This document shows positions 35,701-43,055 of a stretch of DNA of 64,000 nt, in pieces. This stretch comes from Ignavibacteriales bacterium (GTDB lineage: Bacteria > Bacteroidota > Ignavibacteria > Ignavibacteriales > Melioribacteraceae): assembly GCA_026390795.1 (NCBI GenBank), contig JAPLFG010000003.1, positions 1,674,001 to 1,738,000 of the forward strand, given 5' to 3'. Below the pieces are notes generated by a model. That model saw nothing but the letters and a program-made list of their open reading frames with translations, was not told the DNA's origin and made no database searches. The stretch's first letter is position 1. Each line of letters begins with the position of its first letter. The translations under genes were made by a program, and so were the position numbers.

Positions 35701-36287
35701 ACTCCCTTAAAACGTGATTCGCTTAATTTCAAGGCGTCTTCAGTGCGTATTTTTTCGGTTAGATCGTGCGCAATAACCAGTTCTGCATCTTTGTTATTAA
35801 AAGTAAGGGTATGGGATATTATCTCTACGTCTATAATGGTTCCATCTTTTTTCCGGTGGTGCCATAAACCGGCTTTGTCAATTCCAGCATCTTTCTTCGG
35901 AATACTTTTTAAAAGTTTGGGAATATCTTCTTTTGGTCTGATGTCTGCAATAGTCATATTCAAAAACTCTTCTTTTGAATATTGATACTTTTCTACTGCT
36001 GCATCATTTACAGCTAAAAACGAGAGAGTAGAAAGTTCATAAACCCACATGGGATGCGGGTTGCTTTCAAATAATTCCCGGTAGCGTTCCTCGCTTTCTC
36101 TCAACTGTTCTTCTACAATTTTTCTATTCTCAATTTCCGTCCGGAGACCGTCGATGGTATTTGCTTCTTCAATCATTTGAGAAGCAGACAAATATTTTTT
36201 ATTGGCTTGTTTAAGCCGTTTGTTCTCAGCTTTCAGTTTTTCGAATTCGTCTAGTAAGAATTTTTTTGTAATAGAACCATTTTTCAT
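32703..36287 (-). CDS. Hybrid sensor histidine kinase with six PAS domains and a receiver
   Basis: About 1194 residues, soluble (no membrane segment). The ATG at 36287 is preferred: GAGGGG lies nine bases upstream, whereas the longer frame would run into the upstream gene. Order: a short coiled coil (EFEKLKAENKRLKQANK), six PAS domains each opening with a helix such as SEERYRELFESNPHPMW, HisKA with NMSHEFRTPLNGVLGF (phospho-His), HATPase with NAIKYTHAGG, DTGIGI and GLGLGLTIA, and a C-terminal receiver NVLLIEDNPLNIEV with phospho-acceptor Asp in MIDINLG and Lys in LAKPFD. No output domain is fused. It is last in a five-gene signalling array, 16 bases after the previous kinase. Confidence 0.93.
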   Translation of the reverse strand: MKNGSITKKFLLDEFEKLKAENKRLKQANKKYLSASQMIEEANTIDGLRTEIENRKIVEEQLRESEERYRELFESNPHPMWVYELSTLSFLAVNDAAVEKYQYSKEEFLNMTIADIRPKEDIPKLLKSIPKKDAGIDKAGLWHHRKKDGTIIDVEIISHTLTFNNKDAELVIAHDLTEKIRTEDALKLSESRFKGVINSIQDLVYTLDRNQKITGLYGMWSEMYGFTEEEFLGKKLTMFLSHPETTINEIATLRALNGEAVKFEWSLKRNDDNFNFESSLTPIFGNTNDVIGVVGVARDISERKRSELRLRESEERYRKLFDFSPDPIFVHKDGIILFINSAGLKLFAAKREEQIIGKNILEFVHPDFRSSARERIVSLQNGTDKLQVVRKKFIRLDDAVIDVEVSTISFSYDGEIAAQVVVRDITEKMKAEKQIRLQAELLNSANDSIFLIDKNGYIVYANKAALQQHGYTDEEILVMRIQDLDVNENSDFTHVRLRDIYEKGFGAFEVTHSRKDKSTFPAEVNAQLIIIDNEKYVLSVERDITERVQTHAELIQSEGKFRSIFESASVAILILGLDHKILQANHTFSKMLGYTQEEVLGKSILDLTYEEDRSDSYSKLGGLVHKSEKVNYLEKRYYSKNGKLVWGIASGTVIKDDKGNPLYVVGLIQDITDRVKANENLRKISSAVEQSSSSIIITDLKGSIEYVNPKFTQVTGFTSDEALGKNPRVLKSGKQTQEFYENMWNTISSGREWQGEFHNRKKSGQLFWEHASISPIKNEAGKITHYLSVKEDITEWKNVQEELIRSKEEAVEASKLKSSLLANMSHEFRTPLNGVLGFAQLLKEEVADSSQLDMVDKIIQSGRRLMNTLNSVLMLTELENNNYLINKSEIDLVVLCQQLKMFFVKPAQNKNLEFILDLKEENFSIFSDENLLTRVISSFIENAIKYTHAGGIKIELTSIYQNNGKRLAVINIIDTGIGIRTEDQSLIFREFKQLSEGFRRDFEGLGLGLTIANKIMNLIGGTITLQSELGKGSKFTLMIPVETPQKIDSVQSKQIFMEKEMSPITKPPTENELANVLLIEDNPLNIEVVQKFLSKICTVSFAREGLAAIKMADEHDYSLVMIDINLGQGIDGVQVLHEIKKLGKYDGKPIIALTGYASDTNKKEFLAHGFTHYLAKPFDKRELIKLVMGILNLE

Positions 36288-36303
36288 TAAAAAAAGCCCC
36301 TCA

Positions 36304-38217
36304 TTAATCCTTCGGTATACTAAAGCTAAATGAACTACCTTTTCCAAGTTCACTTTCAACCCAAATTTTTCCGTTATGTTTTTCTACAAAATCGAAGCAG
36401 ATAATCAATCCTAACCCGCTTCCACTTTCCTCCTCTGTACCCTTGGTGGAAAAGTGGGTGTCTATTCTAAAAAGTTTCTCCTGATTTATTTTGTCTATAC
36501 CAATCCCGGTATCTTTAACGGAAAAAATAATAGAGCCATCTTTTTCAAACACCGAAATTGAAATTTCGCCGCCTTTGTTTGTAAACTTGATTGCATTGGA
36601 GATTAGATTCCGGATAACTGTTGCGAGAATGTTTCTATCAAAAACAGCAAATATATTTTCGTTCAAGTTGTTACTGATTTTCAAATCTTTTTTTATGATA
36701 CTGTCATTCAAGAGCGACAAAGTTTCTTGAATTATAGAAGAAATATCGTTTGATTCAGGGTGGAACTCTATTGCGCCTCTTTGCGAACGGTTCCAAGTAA
36801 GGAGATTATCAATAAAATTAAATTGAGTTCTCAGCCCGTCGTGCAATTTCTGCATAAATGTTTTTCTCTCCACATCAGTTAGTTCGTCATCTTCCAACAG
36901 AATGTTAGACATTCCGAGCAAGCCTTGAAACGGACTTCTAAGATCGTGAGCAATGACTGAGAAAAATTTATCTTTCATCGTGTTTAAATTTCTTAATTCA
37001 TTCTCGGAACGCAGTAAAGCCTCTTCGGCTTCTTTGCGCGAGGTGATGTCAAAAAGGTATGCGTGATAATCTGTAACTTCTCCATCGGAATTTCTTACGA
37101 CATGAGTGAAATCGGAATACCAACAATATTTTCCATTTTTATTCTTTAATCTATATTCCTGTTCAAAATTAAAAATGCCGGCCTCAATGTATGCTTTAAC
37201 TTCGTTGGAAACACGCTCTCTATCATCTGGATGCATTACCGAGCTAGAAATTGCCGGATTGAAAAGAATTTCTTCCGGATCATAACCTAATGTTGTTTTA
37301 ATATTTTGAGAAACATAAGTAGCTGGGTTGCCGGAAGTTGCTTTTTTGTTGATGATAAAAACAGGTCCGCTCATAAATAATTCCCGTTCTTTTCGCAGTT
37401 CTTCCTCAGCAATTATTTTTTCAGTAATATCCTCCACAGTTCCTTCGTAGAATAAAATATTCCCATTTTCATCTTTAACCGCTCTTGAATTCTCTCTTAC
37501 AAAAACAGTTGTGTCGTCTTTTCTCAACCACGCTGTCTCAAACCCGATGACTTCGCCATCTTTTTCAATCTTTTCAATAAAAGATTTTCTATAATTTTTT
37601 TTAAAATAAGATGTTTTCTTAAGGTCGATTTCCTGTAATTCTTCGAATGATGGATATCGCAACATCCTTAATAAAGAAGCATTTGCAAGGAGAATTTTAC
37701 CTTGCGGGGTTGATCTGTAAATACCGATTGGTGAATTCTGATAAAGGTTTCGATACTGTTCTTCGCTCTTTCTCAGAGCTTCTTGAATAACGATTCGGTC
37801 GGTTATATCTCTACCGATTGCTATTATAACTTCTTGACCAAAGTGAGTTCCTTTATTCAGAAGTACTTCTGTCGGAAATACAACGCCATTCTTTTTCAGT
37901 CCCCAGAATTCGAAAGTTGTTGGTTCTCCGGTAGTAAAAGTTTTTTGAATGAAAGCCGCAATTTCTTTCATATTGTTTTTTCGGGGTGCTGAAAGGAATT
38001 CGGGTGTGCGACCAATAAACTCTTCCAGTTTATAACCGTATAAAATTTCAGCGCTTTTGTTTACATCTAAAAATATTCCATCTTTATCCAGAATGTAAAT
38101 CGCATCGCTGATGGCGTTGAACAAATCGCGAAAACTATCTTCGCTTTGTTTTAATAATTCTTCGGACTTCTTCGATCTGCCCGATATATTCTTCCCGGCA
38201 GGTGCTTTCTTTTTCAT
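36304..38217 (-). CDS. PAS-domain histidine kinase (637 residues)
   Basis: A soluble sensor kinase: basic N-terminus, three PAS domains (FRDLFNAISDAIYILDKDG; YRNLYQNSPIGIYRST; FMSGPVFIINKKAT, the last with a PAC-like tail), then HisKA with VIAHDLRSPFQGLLGM and HATPase with NAIKFTNKGG, VKDTGIGID and GSGLGLIICFDFVEKH. Its start is immediately next to the stop of the REC-REC gene (no spacer), so the two are co-expressed and a natural phosphotransfer pair. It is a close relative of the kinase at 39888-41402. The ligands of the PAS domains are unknown. Confidence 0.92.
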   Translation of the reverse strand: MKKKAPAGKNISGRSKKSEELLKQSEDSFRDLFNAISDAIYILDKDGIFLDVNKSAEILYGYKLEEFIGRTPEFLSAPRKNNMKEIAAFIQKTFTTGEPTTFEFWGLKKNGVVFPTEVLLNKGTHFGQEVIIAIGRDITDRIVIQEALRKSEEQYRNLYQNSPIGIYRSTPQGKILLANASLLRMLRYPSFEELQEIDLKKTSYFKKNYRKSFIEKIEKDGEVIGFETAWLRKDDTTVFVRENSRAVKDENGNILFYEGTVEDITEKIIAEEELRKERELFMSGPVFIINKKATSGNPATYVSQNIKTTLGYDPEEILFNPAISSSVMHPDDRERVSNEVKAYIEAGIFNFEQEYRLKNKNGKYCWYSDFTHVVRNSDGEVTDYHAYLFDITSRKEAEEALLRSENELRNLNTMKDKFFSVIAHDLRSPFQGLLGMSNILLEDDELTDVERKTFMQKLHDGLRTQFNFIDNLLTWNRSQRGAIEFHPESNDISSIIQETLSLLNDSIIKKDLKISNNLNENIFAVFDRNILATVIRNLISNAIKFTNKGGEISISVFEKDGSIIFSVKDTGIGIDKINQEKLFRIDTHFSTKGTEEESGSGLGLIICFDFVEKHNGKIWVESELGKGSSFSFSIPKD

Positions 38218-39027
38218 TTAGATTCTTGTCCTTTTCGTTTCGAATATTTCTTCATTCAAGAAATAAATATCCTTTAGAAACAATTCTTTATCTGTTGTTT
38301 TCCTAATAACTCCATTATAGCTGTGTATTTTAGATGGTAATAGTTTCATATTGTCAATTAAAAGATAAATCTCAACCTCTTTATCGGAGGATATTTCTCT
38401 AATTTTTTGTGAAAGAATTATTTTATCTAACAAACTAAGATTATTACTCATAAAAATAAATTTTGGCTGGTGATCAGAAAAAACAGTAAAACCTTCGTTT
38501 ACGTTAGATGCTTGATGAATAATAAAGCGCTCATTTAAAAGATCATTGAAGAAGTTCTTAAATTCCGCATCATTATCAACGATTAATATTTGATTCGCCT
38601 TTTCTTTGCTGTTGACGCGTCCGGTTTTACCGACTGGTTCAATTTTTTTAGATTCACCCAAGCGGTTGATCATTCTCTGAATTCGTTCCACAGTTTCATT
38701 TACATCAATTGGTTTCAAGAGATAATCAGTAATATTTTTTTCGCATAGGTTTCTTATCACTTCTCTATCTCCAACAGCTGTAATCACAAAAACGGGAATT
38801 GTTTTAAAAGCCGGATTTGCTCTTATTGAATCCAAAGTTTCAATTCCATCCATTACAGGCATCATTAAATCAAGAAGAATAATATCAGGCAAATTCTTTT
38901 GTAAAGCACTCAAACCGTTAACTCCATTATCGGCTTCAAATACTTCGCAGACAAATTTTTTCTTCAAAATTGTTCTAAAAAGAGTTCTAATTGATTCGTC
39001 ATCATCTATAATTAAAAAACTTACCAA
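38218..39027 (-). CDS. Double-receiver (REC-REC) response regulator, second receiver degenerate
   Basis: A 269-residue protein of two receiver domains without output. The first is canonical: FLIIDDDESIRT, phospho-acceptor Asp in IILLDLMMPVMDG, Thr in FVITAVGD and Lys in YLLKPID. The second (about 145-265) starts ILIVDNDAEFKN, but the acceptor position reads FIFMSNNLSLLD, so the Asp is lost; the switch Lys survives in VIRKTTDK. The second domain is a pseudo-receiver. Start is TTG at 39027 with AGGGA upstream. A paralogue lies just upstream at 39064, pointing to tandem duplication. It could act as a phosphate sink or a phosphorylation-gated docking protein. Confidence 0.88.
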   Translation of the reverse strand: MVSFLIIDDDESIRTLFRTILKKKFVCEVFEADNGVNGLSALQKNLPDIILLDLMMPVMDGIETLDSIRANPAFKTIPVFVITAVGDREVIRNLCEKNITDYLLKPIDVNETVERIQRMINRLGESKKIEPVGKTGRVNSKEKANQILIVDNDAEFKNFFNDLLNERFIIHQASNVNEGFTVFSDHQPKFIFMSNNLSLLDKIILSQKIREISSDKEVEIYLLIDNMKLLPSKIHSYNGVIRKTTDKELFLKDIYFLNEEIFETKRTRI

Positions 39028-39063
39028 TGTTATTCCCTGCTAAATGCATTTAGCTATTCTTTG

Positions 39064-39894
39064 CTATTGTGAAATTGAATATTGTACCTCGCTCTTCTTC
39101 ACTTTCAATCCAAACCTTTCCATTACAGAGTAAATATCCTTCAGAAACATTTTTTTATCCATCGTTTTTTTAACAATACCGTCATAACTAAAAACTCTTG
39201 TTGTCAAAAGTTTCGTATTATCCGTCAAAAGGTAGATCGAAACTTCTTTATCGGAAACGGTTTCCCTAATTTTTTGGGTAAGTAGAGTTTTATCCAACAG
39301 ACCTAAGCTATTACTCATAAAAATATATTTTGGCTTATAATTTGCAAAAATAGAAAGTCCTTCAGTTACATTGGACGCTAGATAAATCGTGAAATTCTCG
39401 TTTAAAATAGAATAGAAAAAGGCTTTAAATTCCGTATCAGTGTCTACAATTAAAATTGGCATTAAGCCAACTTTACTGTTCAACTCTTCTTTCTTATCTA
39501 ATAAATCATTTGTTTTAGTTTCATTTAGCCGGTTGATCATTTTCTGGATTCGATCTACGGTATTACTTACATCAATTGGTTTCAAGATATAATCGGTAAT
39601 TTTTTTTTCACTAAGGTTTCTTATAATTTCTCTATCACCAACTGCAGTAATAACTATTACGGGAATATTCTTATAAGCAGAATTGGCTCTTATTGCATCT
39701 AAAGTCTCAACTCCATCCATTACAGGCATCATTAGATCAAGAAGAATTATATCCGGCATGTTTTTTTCTATTACTTCCAAACCGGTCCTTCCATTATTGG
39801 CTTCAAATACCTCGCAGTCAAATTTTTTCTTCAAAATTGACTTTACCATGGCTCTGATTATTTCATCATCGTCTACAACTAAAAATTTTAACAA
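39064..39894 (-). CDS. Double-receiver (REC-REC) response regulator paralogue
   Basis: A 276-residue protein built like its neighbour: receiver 1 intact (FLVVDDDEIIRAM, IILLDLMMPVMDGVETLD, VIVITAVGD, YILKPIDVS), receiver 2 with the acceptor Asp replaced in KYIFMSNSLGLLDKT but Lys kept in GIVKKTMDK. Residue-by-residue similarity with the 38218-39027 protein is high along the whole length, so the gene pair arose by duplication. Start is TTG at 39894, seven bases inside the upstream kinase gene, with GAGGGG as ribosome-binding site. Both copies keep the degenerate second domain, suggesting selection for that state. Confidence 0.88.
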   Translation of the reverse strand: MLKFLVVDDDEIIRAMVKSILKKKFDCEVFEANNGRTGLEVIEKNMPDIILLDLMMPVMDGVETLDAIRANSAYKNIPVIVITAVGDREIIRNLSEKKITDYILKPIDVSNTVDRIQKMINRLNETKTNDLLDKKEELNSKVGLMPILIVDTDTEFKAFFYSILNENFTIYLASNVTEGLSIFANYKPKYIFMSNSLGLLDKTLLTQKIRETVSDKEVSIYLLTDNTKLLTTRVFSYDGIVKKTMDKKMFLKDIYSVMERFGLKVKKSEVQYSISQ

Positions 39895-41402
39895 TGCCCC
39901 TCTCCGCTTAATGATTCTAATTTAATTTTTGCTATTGTGAAATTGAATGTTGTACCGTGTCCTTCTTCGCTTTCGATCCAAATTTTACCGGAATGTTTCT
40001 CTATAAATTCTTTGCAGAGTAATAATCCTAAACCGGTTCCTTTCTCTTTTGCGGTGCCGTTGGAGGAAAATATAATATCTGAGTTAAGAAGCTTTTCAAT
40101 ATTTGTTTTAGAAATCCCAATTCCGTTATCGGTCACAGTAAAATGAAAATGATTCTCATTTTCCTCACATGCAAGCTGTACATATCCGCCGTTGTTTGTA
40201 AACTTAATTGCATTTCCGGTCAAGTTTATTAAAATGGAGTGAATCATGTTTTCATCGGCGTAAATAAAAGTTTCTTTTTTGATTGTATTAATAAGCGATA
40301 TATTCTTATTCGACGCCGAAGGACTGAGAAGATTAAAAATTCTATCCGAGCTTTTCCAAATGTTTATCATTTCCGGCTGGAAAGAAATTCTGCCCGATTG
40401 AACACGCGACCAATCAAGAATATTTGTTAACAAAGAATTTGTAGTCTTTGAAATTTCTACGATGTTCATTGCAAACTCGCGAATCTCATCCTTGTCAAGA
40501 CTATCAAGTTCATTCGCCAAAATTTCTGCGTAACCTAGTAGACCGTTTATTGGAGATCTTAAATCATGACTAATGATGGAAAAGAACTTGTCTTTTGTTG
40601 TGTTTAGGTGTTTCAGTTCCTCGGTAAATTTTTGTATTTGAATTTCCGAAAGCTTCTGAATAGTAATATCACGTAAAATCATAAGCACTTTTTCATATTC
40701 ACTAATCACAAACCGCGCTTCAAAAAACTTTAATTCATCGGGATTACCGTTTCCAAGTTCGAATTCAAATGTTTCCACTTCTCCCGTTTGGAGTGCCTTT
40801 AATATAGTATTGAGAATTTTATCAGCAATCTCTTTGGAAAAGACTGCGTAAACAGAATGCCCGTTAAATTGATCTGTATCGGGAAAAAGATTTTGGTATT
40901 TGCCATTCTTGCATTCGAGAAATACACCATTACATGAAAGAACAAATATCAAGTCGGGTAGAGCTTTCAGAATTGAGTAATCAGTAATATGAATAGAATG
41001 AATTAATTTTTCAATGATGGCAAGATCGGTAACATTTTCAACCATGCAGTCATAGTACAATACATTGTTATTACTGTCCATTACAGCATTGATATGTTCT
41101 TTAAGAAGAATTGACTGGCCATTTTTTTTGATCCACCGGTTCTCTACCGATTCAGTTAATTTATTATTCTTAATATGTTTTGAAAACTTTTCCAATGAAA
41201 AACATTTTCTCAAATCATCGTTCGTTCCCAAACCGGCAATCAAATCATCCGGTGAAGAGAATCCAATCATTTGGATAAATGAATTGTTCGCAAATGTAAG
41301 TCTCCCCTCGGCTGTAATTCTGAATATACCGAGCGAAAAGTTTTCCATGAGATCTTCGGTAAAAATAGAGCCGACTATTCCGTTGTTTTTCTCTTTCATC
41401 AA
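39888..41402 (-). CDS. PAS-domain histidine kinase (504 residues)
   Basis: The first gene of the signalling array. Soluble, with two PAS-like domains (LGIFRITAEGRLTFANNSF; ILKALPDLIFVLSCNGVF), HisKA with IISHDLRSPINGLLGYAEI and HATPase with NAIKFTNNGG, VTDNGIGI and GTGLGLLLCKEFIEKH. The start may be either of two adjacent Met codons at 41402/41399. It overlaps the first REC-REC gene by seven bases, so the kinase and regulator are coupled. The 657-base divergent spacer to cheW precedes it and must carry the array promoter. Confidence 0.9.
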   Translation of the reverse strand: MMKEKNNGIVGSIFTEDLMENFSLGIFRITAEGRLTFANNSFIQMIGFSSPDDLIAGLGTNDDLRKCFSLEKFSKHIKNNKLTESVENRWIKKNGQSILLKEHINAVMDSNNNVLYYDCMVENVTDLAIIEKLIHSIHITDYSILKALPDLIFVLSCNGVFLECKNGKYQNLFPDTDQFNGHSVYAVFSKEIADKILNTILKALQTGEVETFEFELGNGNPDELKFFEARFVISEYEKVLMILRDITIQKLSEIQIQKFTEELKHLNTTKDKFFSIISHDLRSPINGLLGYAEILANELDSLDKDEIREFAMNIVEISKTTNSLLTNILDWSRVQSGRISFQPEMINIWKSSDRIFNLLSPSASNKNISLINTIKKETFIYADENMIHSILINLTGNAIKFTNNGGYVQLACEENENHFHFTVTDNGIGISKTNIEKLLNSDIIFSSNGTAKEKGTGLGLLLCKEFIEKHSGKIWIESEEGHGTTFNFTIAKIKLESLSGEGHC

Positions 41403-42059
41403 AAAATCACATAGTTTGTTTTATATTTATACCGCTGAAAAAATTTTCTCTATCAGAAAATTTCCTAATCATCCAAAAAATAATTCCGGAAACCTGCTTT
41501 TTTGCTAAAAACATTTCATAATACCCCTAATTGTGAAGACAAATTACTCGTAATACATCCTGAATAACGTACAATTCAAATGCCATACTGTACATAGTAT
41601 GTAAATCCACTATACAATTATCGAATATTTACGCTACTTATTGAGGGTGAATTGCAGTTGATTCATTCCACAACAAACAGATAGAATTATATTAAATGAG
41701 CGTTATCAATCATGTGAATAATATTAGCCAATAAAAACGAGCTGCTTTTCCAGAACTTTATCGGAATGGGTGGAATTTATTTTCTAGAATAATACTTCAC
41801 AATCATGATAAATTTGAAATTACTGGTCTCGGATTTATATAAAAAGGTGAGCCGAATGGTTCTCAAAAATTTCAAAATGCATTCCATCCGAATCCATGTC
41901 ATTCTATAGAAAGAATTCATTTATTATTGATTAAACTTTTGGGTTAATATTTAGATAATAAAGAGCAGAATTTTAATTAGTTCTCGTTTAGATATCTTTT
42001 TGAAATCATATTTATAATGACGGAAATAAATTTAATAAAAACATAAAGGGAGATTTTTT
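41403..42059. other. 657-base divergent intergenic region (kinase array / cheW)
   Basis: An AT-rich spacer between the minus-strand kinase array and plus-strand cheW. It must contain promoters for both, but no sigma-54 (TGGCAC-N5-TTGC) or clear -10/-35 match was found by eye, nor a coding frame longer than about 25 codons with a ribosome-binding site. GGGAG precedes the cheW ATG by about eight bases. Confidence 0.5.
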
Positions 42060-42545
42060 ATGAACACCAATCCTGAAGCCAAGAATGAATCCACGGAACT
42101 CCTACAATTAGTAAGTTTTAAAATTGCCAATGAAGAATTCGGTATAGATATTTTGAACGTCCAAGAGATTAACAAAATGACACAGGTAACAAAAGTGCCG
42201 AACTCTCCGGAGTTTGTAGAGGGAGTTATCAATCTCCGCGGTAGAGTTATACCGGTTGTTAATTTGCGAGTGAAAATGGATTTGCCGAATAGAGAATATG
42301 ATAAAGATACAAGGATAATTGTAGTAGATCTAACCGGCAAAACAGTTGGATTTTTAGTCGATTCGGTAAGCGAAGTATTAAGAATACCAAGAAATATTAT
42401 GGAACCGCCGCCATCGATAGTTGCAGGTATCAATTCTAATTATATAACGGCTGTTGGAAAATTAGAAGATAGGCTCCTCATACTTTTAGATCTGGACAAA
42501 ATATTACACCAGGAAGAAAAAGAAGTTCTAGAGACTGTGAACTGA
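42060..42545 (+). CDS. cheW: Chemotaxis coupling protein CheW
   Basis: A 161-residue adaptor that joins chemoreceptors to the CheA kinase. Core motifs are LVSFKIANEEFGIDILNVQEI, VPNSPEFVEGVINLRGRVIPVVNLR (the conserved NLRG-IPV block) and TVGFLVDSVSEVLRI, ending with LLILLDLDKILHQEE. Length is normal with a short extension at each end. It is separated by about 400 bases from the chemoreceptor gene and is some 13 kb from cheA, so it may be expressed separately from the main chemotaxis operon. Confidence 0.95.
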   Translation: MNTNPEAKNESTELLQLVSFKIANEEFGIDILNVQEINKMTQVTKVPNSPEFVEGVINLRGRVIPVVNLRVKMDLPNREYDKDTRIIVVDLTGKTVGFLVDSVSEVLRIPRNIMEPPPSIVAGINSNYITAVGKLEDRLLILLDLDKILHQEEKEVLETVN

Positions 42546-42947
42546 TTGAGAAAATAAAATTCTACATTCTTTCTTTGTATGAGAGGATTCCATTCATTTG
42601 GTATGATTTAGTGTTATATATAATAGGTGGTCAAACGCTGCATATTCGAATGTTTAGATAATTTATGAATGTGAAAATAAGTTAAAGAAAGCAGCCTAAT
42701 TAATATTAAATATCATTCATCGTTTTTCAGTTTTTCAAAACGGAATAAGAATTAAACTAACTATGTATTAAGACATGCTCATTTTTAGCGACACATCATC
42801 ATTAATTCATTTAAAGTAAATTCAATATACCTAGGCAAGTTAGTCCATTAACACTATAAAAAACGCATCCGCAACTTTTTATTTAAGTTTTTGAAATTTT
42901 GTCCGAAAATAATAATTAAATATTCTCGGTAATGCGATAAAAGGAGG
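42546..42947. other. 402-base intergenic region after cheW
   Basis: AT-rich sequence with no recognisable gene, repeat or strong hairpin. Its right end holds AAAGGAGG (about 42940-42947), a strong ribosome-binding sequence abutting the small reading frame at 42948. Any promoter for the chemoreceptor transcript must lie here. Confidence 0.45.
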
Positions 42948-43055
42948 ATGAATATCTTAACTGATAAAGAATCCGCAAAGCTTCTTCACCTTGCTACAAA
43001 GTCGTTAATACGAGGAATTCTAAATCTTATGTTTATTAATTTATTGAAGGGATAA
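42948..43055 (+). CDS. Possible small gene or gene remnant before the haem chemoreceptor
   Basis: A 35-codon frame whose TAA stop directly abuts the chemoreceptor ATG (TAAATG). It begins MNILTDKESAKLLHLATKSL. The block LTDKESAKLLHLATKSL resembles the N-terminal helix of AMMECR1-like proteins (LTxEExxxLLxLAR), so it may be a truncated remnant. A strong AAGGAGG touches the ATG, closer than normal spacing, which counts against efficient initiation. Alternatively it is a leader peptide coupling translation of the receptor. Weak call. Confidence 0.3.
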   Translation: MNILTDKESAKLLHLATKSLIRGILNLMFINLLKG

